From Rhodospirillaceae bacterium (GTDB taxonomy: Bacteria > Pseudomonadota > Alphaproteobacteria > UBA6615): a stretch of 64,000 bases of DNA. How positions within the stretch are numbered: position 1 is the first letter of the stretch; every line of letters begins with the position of its first letter. The translations under genes and the position numbers were made by a program. The notes below the pieces were generated by a model. The model was not told the DNA's origin and did no database searches. It worked only from the letters and a program-made list of their open reading frames with translations. Of this stretch, positions 57,008-64,000 are shown piece after piece. The stretch lies in the NCBI GenBank assembly GCA_018702955.1, contig JABJEK010000079.1, positions 18,876-82,875 on the forward strand, read 5' to 3'.

Positions 57008-57594
57008 GCAGTACAGACCCCAAACAGCCGAAACAGACCGGCCCCAAGACCACGGGTGACGACCGCCTGCCGGGCGATCCCGACCGCGAGACCCTTGTCG
57101 AACGGATGATCCGGGTCGACCATGCCGGTGAGTTCGGCGCGGCGCGTATTTACGAAGGCCAGCTCGCGGTGCTGGGCCGACATCCCGTCGGTGACACCAT
57201 CCGGCACATGGCCGAACAGGAAAAGAAACATCTCGCCGCCTTCGACGAATTGATCGTCGAGCGCCACGTTCGCCCGACGCTCCTGTCGCCGGTCTGGCAT
57301 GCGGCGGGATTCGCGCTGGGCGCCGCCACGGCGGCCATGGGCGAGCGCGCCGCCATGGCCTGCACCGTCGCGGTCGAGGACGTCATCCAGGAGCATTACG
57401 CCCACCAGTCCGAGCAACTCGGAGACGACGAGGTGGAGCTGCGCGAGCTGATCGACGAGTTTCGCGCCGAGGAAATCGAGCACAAGGAAACCGGGCTCGC
57501 CCATAACGCCGAAGCTACGCCGGGCTATCGGGTGATGTCGGAATTCATCAAGACCGGCACGCGCGCCGCCATCTGGCTGTCGACGCGGATCTAA
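57004..57594 (+). CDS. coq7: Demethoxyubiquinone hydroxylase Coq7
   Basis: A 196-residue di-iron monooxygenase. Metal ligands appear in DHAGEFGAARIYEGQ, MAEQEKKHLAAF and ECTVAVEDVIQEHY-like TVAVEDVIQEHYAHQ, with FRAEEIEHKETG last. It hydroxylates the ubiquinone ring in place of UbiF, as usual in alphaproteobacteria. It overlaps dsbB by four bases and is the last gene of the run. A convergent HNH gene lies 18 bases away. Confidence 0.95.
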   Translation: MSSTDPKQPKQTGPKTTGDDRLPGDPDRETLVERMIRVDHAGEFGAARIYEGQLAVLGRHPVGDTIRHMAEQEKKHLAAFDELIVERHVRPTLLSPVWHAAGFALGAATAAMGERAAMACTVAVEDVIQEHYAHQSEQLGDDEVELRELIDEFRAEEIEHKETGLAHNAEATPGYRVMSEFIKTGTRAAIWLSTRI

Positions 57595-57612
57595 AGGGCG
57601 GACCCCGAACCG

Positions 57613-58173
57613 CTACTCGTCCAGTTCGCTATCCCAGTAGAGATAATCCCCCCAGCTTTCGTGCAGGAAATTCGGCGGAAAGGCGCGGCCGTTCTCGATC
57701 AATTCCCAGGTGTCGGGCTGGCGCGGTTTGGTCAGCAGGTGCATCCCCGCCTCTTCCGGCGTCCGGTTGGCCTTCGCCAGATTATAGGCGCCCGAGGCGG
57801 TCACGACATTCTCCCAGGATGTGCGCCCGCCGCGTGAACGCGGGATCACATGATCGAAGGTCAGCTCATGAGCCGGCAGACGCTGGCCGGAATACTGGCA
57901 GGTGAAGCGATCACGCAGGAACACGTTGAAACGGGTGAAGGCCGGGCGCTCGGCCGGGCGGATATATTCCTTGAGCGAGACGACGCTGGGCAGAGGCATC
58001 TCGAGATTGGGGGAGCGGACCACCCGGTCGTATTCCGCGACCGTGTTGACACGGCCCATCAGCGTGGCCTTCACGGCGTCCTGCCAGGGCCAGACCGACA
58101 GCGGGAAATAGCTCAGCGGGCGGAAATCCGCGTTGAGTACGAGGGCCGGACAATTTTCCAGCGCGACGTCCAT
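57613..58173 (-). CDS. HNH endonuclease family protein
   Basis: A 186-residue protein. The HNH core is FTCQYSGQRLPAHELTFDHVIPRSRGGRTSWENVV with the DHV..RS.GG..W.N pattern. The zinc-ribbon cysteines of many HNH proteins are missing (CQYS rather than CxxC). This form is widespread in alphaproteobacteria and its role is unknown; it is not obviously phage- or intron-associated here. It is convergent with coq7. Confidence 0.88.
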   Translation of the reverse strand: MDVALENCPALVLNADFRPLSYFPLSVWPWQDAVKATLMGRVNTVAEYDRVVRSPNLEMPLPSVVSLKEYIRPAERPAFTRFNVFLRDRFTCQYSGQRLPAHELTFDHVIPRSRGGRTSWENVVTASGAYNLAKANRTPEEAGMHLLTKPRQPDTWELIENGRAFPPNFLHESWGDYLYWDSELDE

Positions 58174-58287
58174 TTTCCCCTCCGGATAAATCCTCAGCGG
58201 GTCAATTCAAAGACAAGTACGCAATCACCAGCTAAGCAACAAACTCCGATTCACCTCAAAAACACACGACCCAACTGTCACACCAAC

Positions 58288-58950
58288 TCATGCGCTCGTA
58301 AAGACCCGGTCCAGGAGTGTGATCGCGCGCCGCACCCCGTCATCGTCGATGCCGTGCCCGAGACCCGGCCGGGATATCGCCTCGACGGTCACACCCGCAT
58401 CTCGGAGTGTCGTCTCCGCTGCGGCCAATGCCGCGTGGGGCACGATTTCGTCGGCCTCGCCATGCACCAGCAGGACCGGCGGGCGCACGGTGATCTCGTC
58501 GGCGAGGCTGTCCGCCGCCGCGAGCAAACCCGAATAGCCGAGCACCGCCGCCGGGGCCGTCGTGCGGCGCATGCCGATATGCAGCGCCATCATGCTGCCC
58601 TGGCTGAAGCCAAATAGTGCGAGGTCACCGTCGCTCAGACCGTGCTGGGCCAGATGATGATCCAGAAACGCGTCGATGGCCGGCGCCACGCCACGCACCC
58701 CCGCCGCGATATTCTCCGGCGAGCGGTCGGTCAGGCTGAACCATTGCAAGCCGAACGGCGCGCCTTCGCACGGGTCGGGTGCATCGGGCGCCAGGAACAA
58801 TGCGTCGGGCAGATGCTCGGCCAACATCGGCGCCAGGCCGATCAGATCATTGCCGTTGGCACCACGCCCATGCAGCAACACGACAAGCTGTTTGGGTGGG
58901 TTGCCCGTGGCGGGGCCAAAGCTCGGCCCGGTCAGTTGCGGTTCGCTCAT
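58288..58950 (-). CDS. Phospholipase/carboxylesterase-type alpha/beta hydrolase
   Basis: A 220-residue serine hydrolase. LVVLLHGRGANGNDL is the oxyanion region, FGFSQGSMMALH the nucleophile elbow, VHGEADEIVP the acid loop and GLGHGIDDDG the His. This is the acyl-protein thioesterase/carboxylesterase family. The start at 58950 (MSEPQLTGPS) is preferred over a longer frame that overlaps the glycosylase gene. It lies 43 bases downstream of that gene. Confidence 0.9.
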   Translation of the reverse strand: MSEPQLTGPSFGPATGNPPKQLVVLLHGRGANGNDLIGLAPMLAEHLPDALFLAPDAPDPCEGAPFGLQWFSLTDRSPENIAAGVRGVAPAIDAFLDHHLAQHGLSDGDLALFGFSQGSMMALHIGMRRTTAPAAVLGYSGLLAAADSLADEITVRPPVLLVHGEADEIVPHAALAAAETTLRDAGVTVEAISRPGLGHGIDDDGVRRAITLLDRVFTSA

Positions 58951-58993
58951 GGTCTGCTTTTCCCGGTTATCGTCTGGTCCATCATATCGCCCG

Positions 58994-59608
58994 TTATATC
59001 GCCTCGATGTGATAGGCGTGCCAAAGAAGTCGCGCCGCCGCACTGCGCCAGGGGCGCCAGATCTCGGCCTCGTCGCGCAGCTGTCCCGGCGTCCAGCGCG
59101 TGCCGTCGCCCAGATGCGTACCCGCCGACGCCACCAGCGCCAGATCGTCCGCCGGCATGATGTCGGTGCGCCCGAGTGCAAACAGGAGATAGCATTCCGC
59201 ACTCCACCGGCCGATGCCCTTGAGCTCGACCAGTGCGGCGATTGCCGTCTCATCATCCTTTTTGCGCAGCGCGTCCAGTTTAAGCCCGCCGGAGACCACC
59301 GCCTCGGCCAGGCCGCGACCGTAGACCACCTTCTGGCGGCTGAGGCCGTGGGCGCGCAGATCATCGTCGTCCTGGACGATAAACGCGGCCGGGTCTTTCG
59401 TAATGCCGGCGACTTCCATGCGCTTCCAGATGGCCGCGGCCGCGTGGGTCGATAATTGCTGCCCGACGATCACCCGCAACAGGGTCGTGAAACCCGGTGG
59501 CCGGGTGCGCGGCCCCGGCGTGCCGGCGCGCGCCCACAGCTCACCCATGCGCGGATCGAGTGCCGCCAACTCTTCCAGTCCGGCCTCTAGCCGTTTGCGT
59601 GTTTTCAT
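58994..59608 (-). CDS. DNA-3-methyladenine glycosylase II (AlkA-type, HhH-GPD)
   Basis: A 204-residue base-excision glycosylase. The helix-hairpin-helix is LKGIGRWSAECYLLFALGR, and the catalytic Asp is in IMPADDLALV, as in AlkA and related enzymes. It lacks the N-terminal beta-domain of E. coli AlkA, which is usual for the short bacterial type. It is divergent from gluQ across 82 bases. Confidence 0.92.
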   Translation of the reverse strand: MKTRKRLEAGLEELAALDPRMGELWARAGTPGPRTRPPGFTTLLRVIVGQQLSTHAAAAIWKRMEVAGITKDPAAFIVQDDDDLRAHGLSRQKVVYGRGLAEAVVSGGLKLDALRKKDDETAIAALVELKGIGRWSAECYLLFALGRTDIMPADDLALVASAGTHLGDGTRWTPGQLRDEAEIWRPWRSAAARLLWHAYHIEAI

Positions 59609-59690
59609 CGCATCATCACCGTATAACCTTCGCGCATTGACCCCGATTGTGCGACCAAGATCAACCCGGACCCAAGATGAACGCCGTCAG

Positions 59691-60596
59691 ATGAGCGACC
59701 CCGCGCCCACTCAGAAACTCGTCACCCGATTCGCCCCGTCGCCGACCGGGTTGTTACATCTGGGCCACGCCTATTCCGCATTGTTCGCCGGGCGCCTCGC
59801 GCACGCCGCCGAGGGCCGGTTCATTCTGCGCATCGAAGATATCGACCCGGGCCGCTGCCGCCCGGAATTCGAGGATGCGATCATCGAGGACATGGCATGG
59901 CTGGGCCTGGAATGGACCCAGCCGGTGTGGCGTCAGTCGGAGCGCATGGACGAGTATGCCGCCGCGCTCGAAACGCTGAAGGCGATGGACCTGCTCTATC
60001 CGTGTTTTTGCACGCGCAAGGATATCGCCGCCGAGATCAGCCAGGCCGGTGCCGCACCGCACCTCGCCCATGACGGCCCCGACGGGCCGGTTTATCCGGG
60101 AATCTGCAAATCACTCGATGCAGCGACACGTGTGTCACGGATCGCCGACGGCGAGCCCCACGCGCTGCGCCTCGACATGGATGCGGCAATCGCCCGGGCC
60201 GGCACGCTCACCTGGCACGATCGCTCACGCGGCGAACAAACCGCGGAACCGGAAATCTTCGGCGACGTCGTGCTTGCCCGCAAGGACGTGGCGACCAGCT
60301 ACCATCTGGCGGTCACAGTGGACGACGCGGCCCAGGGGATCACGCTGGTGACCCGGGGTACGGATCTCTTTGCGGCAACGCACATTCACCGCCTGCTCCA
60401 GGCCTTGCTCGATCTCGATGTGCCCGAGTGGCACCACACGCCGCTGCTGACGAACAGCGACGGTGAGCGGCTGGCCAAGCGGGACCGCGCATTCACCCTG
60501 CGCGCCATGCGGGAAGCCGGTACGGACCCCGATGAAATCTGGGCAATGGCCATCCGGCAGATCGCGCGCGGCGCGGCGAGTGCCAACGAGCTTTAA
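59691..60596 (+). CDS. gluQ: Glutamyl-Q tRNA(Asp) synthetase
   Basis: A 301-residue truncated class I synthetase without an anticodon-binding domain, the size of GluQ. The HIGH-type motif is FAPSPTGLLHLGHAYSAL and the KMSKS-type motif is RLAKRDRAFTL. Zinc ligands include YPCFCTRKD and the Cys in YPGIC. It attaches glutamate to queuosine in tRNA(Asp). The start at 59691 (MSDPAPTQKLVTRF) is chosen over an upstream frame within the divergent gene. Confidence 0.95.
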   Translation: MSDPAPTQKLVTRFAPSPTGLLHLGHAYSALFAGRLAHAAEGRFILRIEDIDPGRCRPEFEDAIIEDMAWLGLEWTQPVWRQSERMDEYAAALETLKAMDLLYPCFCTRKDIAAEISQAGAAPHLAHDGPDGPVYPGICKSLDAATRVSRIADGEPHALRLDMDAAIARAGTLTWHDRSRGEQTAEPEIFGDVVLARKDVATSYHLAVTVDDAAQGITLVTRGTDLFAATHIHRLLQALLDLDVPEWHHTPLLTNSDGERLAKRDRAFTLRAMREAGTDPDEIWAMAIRQIARGAASANEL

Positions 60597-60608
60597 GTCG
60601 GCGCCCTT

Positions 60609-61460
60609 CTAGGCCCAGGCGCGCAGGCCGCGGATCAGCCGCGCATAGTCGGGATGCTCGGGCGCAATCAGGCCGTGACGGATCGCGAAATCGATGATCA
60701 CCAGATTGACGTTGAACTTGAACTCGTCGGTCTCGTCGATCACCCGCAGCGCCTGCTGCGCGGGCCACTTCACGAAACCGCTGACCTCGCCATCGGTGTT
60801 CACGGGCTCGAAATCCGCCGGCAACTTCAGGTCGTAGACGAACAGCAAGTCGCGCCGCATGCCTCTCTTGGTATCGAGCGTGTAGGAGATCACCCCGGCG
60901 GGCCGGGCCGTCAGCGCCAGGTCTTCCGGCACCGAGGCTTCCTCGGCCGCTTCCTTGACGACGTTCTCCGCCAGACTCGTGCTGACTGGCAAGCCGCCCG
61001 CGACCATATTGTCGAGCTTGCCGGGCGCGACCTCGCGGTTCTTGGATCGAACACCAATCCAAAGTTCGGGTCCGTTCGGGGTCTCGACATAACCATTCAC
61101 ATGAATTCCGTAGGAGACGATTCCATAGGATTCGAGCCATGCACGGTCGATGCGCATCAAAACCTCACCGCCAAAACGCGCCATCACCGGACAGAGCTCC
61201 TTGCGGTTGCGCGGCAGCGCCTGTTTGACGACCAGCGCCGCGCCGGCCTCGGCCAACGCCCGCGAACGCTCCTCTACATCCTTGAGGTTTTCGAGGATCG
61301 ACACTTCGCTATCGGTGATCTTGAAATAATGGCCCCAGCGGGTCATCAGCTCGGCGAGCTCACGGCGCACCCAGCCGACCTGAACGCCGCCCACGTTGAA
61401 GGGCAGCTTGCCGTCGAAGCTGTGGTTGTTGCACGCCACGATATGGTCGTAGAAGCCCAT
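60609..61460 (-). CDS. Nudix hydrolase with DUF4743-like N-domain
   Basis: A 283-residue protein. The Nudix box at residues 154-176 reads AGGLPVSTSLAENVVKEAAEEAS, matching GX5EX7REUXEE with Lys for Arg. The N-terminal 120 residues resemble the DUF4743 domain found with Nudix in yeast Tnr3-like proteins. Such proteins hydrolyse thiamine diphosphate analogues or related nucleoside diphosphates. It is convergent with gluQ. Confidence 0.85.
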   Translation of the reverse strand: MGFYDHIVACNNHSFDGKLPFNVGGVQVGWVRRELAELMTRWGHYFKITDSEVSILENLKDVEERSRALAEAGAALVVKQALPRNRKELCPVMARFGGEVLMRIDRAWLESYGIVSYGIHVNGYVETPNGPELWIGVRSKNREVAPGKLDNMVAGGLPVSTSLAENVVKEAAEEASVPEDLALTARPAGVISYTLDTKRGMRRDLLFVYDLKLPADFEPVNTDGEVSGFVKWPAQQALRVIDETDEFKFNVNLVIIDFAIRHGLIAPEHPDYARLIRGLRAWA

Positions 61461-61497
61461 CGCCCGCTACCCGCACCGACCGAATGAACGACGAGGT

Positions 61498-61806
61498 TCA
61501 GGTGCAGGCCGCGCGGCGTTTCTCGGAGACCAGCACCTGAGAGACACCGAACATAGCGCGCATGGCCGCAGCCATCTGCGTGGCGAGGGCGTGATCGATC
61601 TCGCCCGATTCGATGTCGATATCGACATAGGTCCCGCCTACCTCATCGCGCACGCCATGCCACCGGTCGGGCAGCAGGCCGCGCTTGGCCCAGAGTTCCA
61701 TCAGACGCGGCATCATACCCGGATCGGCGACGGCCCGGACCGAGAAACAGTGAACCGCGTTGGATTGTTGTTCAGATTGAGTATGCGAGTGATTGTGTAA
61801 GGACAT
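61498..61806 (-). CDS. Small hypothetical protein with His-rich N-terminus and ACT-like core
   Basis: A 102-residue protein beginning MSLHNHSHTQSEQQSN. The middle FSVRAVADPGMMPRLMELWAKRG resembles a small ferredoxin-like or ACT-type sensor fold, and VDIDIESGEIDHALATQMAAAM fits its second half. It ends in AACT. The N-terminal histidines may bind metal or may be flexible. GGAG lies nine bases before the start at 61806. It is not a family I can name. Confidence 0.65.
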   Translation of the reverse strand: MSLHNHSHTQSEQQSNAVHCFSVRAVADPGMMPRLMELWAKRGLLPDRWHGVRDEVGGTYVDIDIESGEIDHALATQMAAAMRAMFGVSQVLVSEKRRAACT

Positions 61807-62019
61807 CGTGAACGGACTCCATTTGAATTGACGTAGCGTAGACATGCGATCCCGGCCGCCGCCCCGTAAGTCGGGCGTACGCCGGGCCGTCAATAAGAAT
61901 GGTCCGCATTCCGTTCATGGGCCGGAACCTACAAATCCTCACCGGATCGGTCAAGAATTGCGCGACCCTCACACCCATGGCGCTCGTCACGCGTGATCAG
62001 TGTCGATATGATCGCGACT

Positions 62020-62220
62020 ATGAAAACCTTGTCCATTCTTCTCGCCATAGCACTGGGATGCGTCCTGCTGGTGCTGTTTGCCGGCCTGATCGCCATGGCG
62101 CGCGGCGGCGAATTCAACCGCAAATACGGCAACAAGCTGATGCGCGCGCGCGTCGCCGTGCAGGGCGTCGCGATCGTGCTGTTCCTGCTCTTCGTCTTCG
62201 TGGCGAGCACCGGCGAGTAA
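62020..62220 (+). CDS. Twin-transmembrane HIG1-like small protein
   Basis: A 66-residue membrane protein with two helices around a conserved MARGGEFNRKYGNKLMR loop, as in alphaproteobacterial HIG1-domain proteins linked to cytochrome oxidase. The start at 62020 (MKTLSILL) is favoured; an ATG at 62008 would add four residues. It precedes the adenosyltransferase gene by eight bases. The 213-base stretch to its left holds no gene that I can support. Confidence 0.85.
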   Translation: MKTLSILLAIALGCVLLVLFAGLIAMARGGEFNRKYGNKLMRARVAVQGVAIVLFLLFVFVASTGE

Positions 62221-62228
62221 GGCGGGTC

Positions 62229-62813
62229 ATGGTCCAACTGACGAAAATCTATACGCGCGGCGGCGACGGTGGAGACACGTCGCTGGGTTCAGGCGACCGG
62301 GTCGCCAAGCATGATTTGCGCGTGGCCGCCTATGGCACCGTGGACGAAGCCAACGCGGTCATCGGCCTCGTCCGGCTGCATACCGGCGACGATCCGGAGA
62401 CCGACGCCATGCTCCGGCGCATCCAGAATGATCTGTTCGATCTCGGCGCCGACCTTTGCACACCCGAGGGCGACGCCCGCGCGGCCGGCAAGTCCGAAGG
62501 CGCGCTGCGCATCGTCGCCGAACAGGTGGACCGCCTGGAGCGGGAGATCGACGCGATTAACGAAAACCTCGCACCGCTGACCTCATTCATTCTGCCCGGC
62601 GGCACCCCCGCCGCCGCACATTTGCATGTGGCCCGCACCGTCGTGCGCCGCGCCGAGCGCCTGATGACCGAGCTCGCGACGAGCGAGGCCGTCAATGCCC
62701 ACGCGCTGAAATACGCCAACCGCCTGTCGGATCATCTGTTCGTGCTGGCGCGCGCGCTAAACGACGGCGGCAAGGCCGACATCCTCTGGGAGCCCGGCGA
62801 AAACCGCAGTTAA
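62229..62813 (+). CDS. PduO-type cob(I)alamin adenosyltransferase
   Basis: A 194-residue protein with the N-terminal KIYTRGGDGGDTSLGSGDRV ATP-binding region, YGTVDEANAVIGL and ILPGGTPAAAHLHVARTVVRRAER, all typical of PduO/MMAB enzymes. It adenosylates cob(I)alamin to make coenzyme B12, needed for methylmalonyl-CoA mutase and similar enzymes. It follows the small HIG1-like gene by eight bases. Confidence 0.94.
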   Translation: MVQLTKIYTRGGDGGDTSLGSGDRVAKHDLRVAAYGTVDEANAVIGLVRLHTGDDPETDAMLRRIQNDLFDLGADLCTPEGDARAAGKSEGALRIVAEQVDRLEREIDAINENLAPLTSFILPGGTPAAAHLHVARTVVRRAERLMTELATSEAVNAHALKYANRLSDHLFVLARALNDGGKADILWEPGENRS

Positions 62814-62845
62814 TCGCGGATTTCGACAAATTTACCAAACGCGGA

Positions 62846-64000
62846 TCAGAGGATGAAGTCATCCTCGTGCAACTCGGCCATCTGCACGCCGATCAGAGTC
62901 AGGCTGTCGTTGCCGTCGAGGGTGATCACCGTATCCGCGCCAACGTCGTTCGTCGCCGTGAGTAAGTCGGCCAGGTCGGTAAACCCGAAGTCACTGACGT
63001 CAATCCTGTCGTCAGTACCGGCGCCGGCCTCGAAACCGGTTATCGAGCTATCGCTACCGCCCGTATTCGCGAAGTCGAACAGATCATCATCATCGCCGCC
63101 GTCAATAAGAAGGCCGCTGCCCCCGGAAACGAAGATTGAATCTTCACCTCCGCCACCCTGAACGGACACATTGTCGGAGTTCAGCGTGTGAATTTCGTCG
63201 TCTCCAATTCCACCGATGAGAGTCGCATTATCGGAACTGTCGGCAATTAGCAGGTCGTCACCACCCTTACCATCCAACGTCTTCCCATCGTTGGATTCGA
63301 TGGCCATCACGTCGTCGCCGTCCTGTGCAATGCCGAAGTTGGTGTTGTTGGCGTAAACATTGAGACGGACGGTACCAACAACGGACTCGGTTCCGTCGCT
63401 AACCTCGTAGTCGAACCGTCCTGCGCCGGAAGAATTCTGGATATCGAGCATCAGATTCGGGATGTCGGAAGCGGTCAGCGTATCGCCAGCGTTCAAAAGT
63501 ACACCGTTCAGGGTGACGGCTTCATCCGATAGCAACACCGTGATGGACAACGGATCATTGTCCACGTCGGTCGGCGTGCTGAGCCCCAGGTTGATCTCGG
63601 TCCCATAGACCGGACTCACGTATGCGGGAACAAGGATGAACTTGCTGGCATCAACCACCGGCGCATCGTTTACAGAATTAACCGTAATATCAATGGCTTG
63701 ACTATCCGTCTGTGCACCACCGGAGCCGGTGTTACCAAGATCGTCGACCGTCAACGTCACAGCATCCGCACCGTTGTATTCAGCATCGGGATCGTAGGCG
63801 ATCGAGGCGATTGCCGCATTCACGTCGCCCAACTGCCCCGTCACCGTCACCGAAGAGGTGCCATCCGCGCCGGCATCGATGGTCAGTCCCGTCAGCTGCG
63901 CCAGCGTGATCACGCCATGGTCCACAGACAAGGTCGCCTGAACGGCACCCGAACCCTCGGCCGCATCCACATCCGCAACCGACAGGCCGGTGATATCGAG
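62846..64000 (-). CDS. Large secreted cadherin/RTX-type repeat protein, C-terminal part
   Basis: This is the last 385 codons of a gene that continues beyond the right edge. The first part contains cadherin-like modules (IDAGADGTSSVTVTGQLGDV, then AVTLTVDDLGNTGSG and NSVNDAPVV). The later part carries Ca-binding glycine/aspartate-rich turns: GGDDLLIA, GGIGDDEIH, GGGGEDSIF and GGDDDDLFDF. The C-terminus ELHEDDFIL is a typical type I secretion end. It is probably a calcium-dependent surface adhesin or matrix protein. The true start and full length are not visible. Confidence 0.85.
   Translation of the reverse strand, partial: LDITGLSVADVDAAEGSGAVQATLSVDHGVITLAQLTGLTIDAGADGTSSVTVTGQLGDVNAAIASIAYDPDAEYNGADAVTLTVDDLGNTGSGGAQTDSQAIDITVNSVNDAPVVDASKFILVPAYVSPVYGTEINLGLSTPTDVDNDPLSITVLLSDEAVTLNGVLLNAGDTLTASDIPNLMLDIQNSSGAGRFDYEVSDGTESVVGTVRLNVYANNTNFGIAQDGDDVMAIESNDGKTLDGKGGDDLLIADSSDNATLIGGIGDDEIHTLNSDNVSVQGGGGEDSIFVSGGSGLLIDGGDDDDLFDFANTGGSDSSITGFEAGAGTDDRIDVSDFGFTDLADLLTATNDVGADTVITLDGNDSLTLIGVQMAELHEDDFIL

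Noticed and set aside
57613-58173. HNH protein as a sign of a phage, intron or restriction system
   Set aside because: It is a stand-alone gene between coq7 and a carboxylesterase gene, with no methyltransferase, intron or phage genes near it.

Overview
The window reads as a chromosome segment of a high-GC alphaproteobacterium, probably Rhodospirillales-like. Signs of this are a ligase-associated DEXH helicase/PdeM pair, Coq7 ubiquinone hydroxylase, a twin-TM HIG1-like small protein, glutamyl-Q tRNA(Asp) synthetase, and acyl-CoA and aromatic catabolism genes typical of free-living (marine or soil) members. Coding density is very high and no gene-free gap exceeds about 250 bases. There are no rRNA genes, insertion sequences, prophage genes or CRISPR arrays, and one tRNA (Leu, CAA).

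Layout. 1-8.7 kb: DNA-repair helicase/PdeM with a HIT protein, then quinone oxidoreductase, a membrane protein, a fatty-acid-hydroxylase-type di-iron enzyme, a 2OG-Fe(II) oxygenase, an MFS carrier and an enoyl-CoA hydratase. 8.9-12.1 kb: a His-rich COG0523 (CobW-type) GTPase divergent from a HisI variant, then a dihydroorotase variant. Both enzymes lack one expected metal ligand, and a Zur-like palindrome lies between the divergent genes. 12.1-22.3 kb: aerobic benzoate catabolism by the box route. boxC, boxB and benzoate-CoA ligase run rightward, and a branched-chain-amino-acid-type ABC importer (binding protein, LivH, LivM, LivG, LivF) runs back toward them. boxA and boxD are not in the window. 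22.4-29.4 kb: RidA, an SDR-MarR-flavin oxidoreductase operon with an AT-rich palindrome in the divergent promoter, a FadB-type fusion, a MaoC hydratase and an APH-type kinase. 29.5-54.3 kb: an accessory catabolic stretch. It holds an M20 carbamoyl/allantoate-type amidohydrolase, two gamma-glutamyltransferase-fold amidohydrolases, a cytosine-deaminase-like amidohydrolase, an acyl-CoA dehydrogenase, SDR, a second FadB-type fusion, a DASS carrier, muconolactone-isomerase-like protein, two zeta-like GSTs, dienelactone-hydrolase-like and carboxymuconolactone-decarboxylase-like proteins, a luciferase-like monooxygenase, an AI-2E/PerM permease and a complete CODH-family molybdenum hydroxylase operon with CoxG. 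54.4-62.8 kb: housekeeping genes (cupin, tRNA-Leu, DedA/YqaA-like protein, DsbB, Coq7, HNH endonuclease, carboxylesterase, AlkA-type glycosylase, GluQ, Nudix, cobalamin adenosyltransferase). 62.8-64.0 kb: the C-terminal part of a large secreted cadherin/RTX-type protein that runs off the right edge.

How the genes fit together. Benzoate would be imported by the ABC system, activated by the CoA ligase, epoxidised by BoxB and ring-opened by BoxC. The beta-oxidation fusions, hydratases and acyl-CoA dehydrogenase could handle downstream acyl-CoAs. The APH kinase and the acyl-CoA dehydrogenase resemble the two halves of the ACAD10/11 and LvaA/LvaC systems for 4-hydroxyacyl-CoAs.

A family of short palindromes (13 units in five clusters) sits only at gene 3' ends, and four of the five clusters lie between convergent genes. 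Their stems change by compensatory substitutions, which suggests selection on the hairpin. I see no defence system or clearly new machinery. The strongest leads are the metal-ligand-depleted HisI/dihydroorotase next to COG0523, the split ACAD11-like pair, and these repeats.
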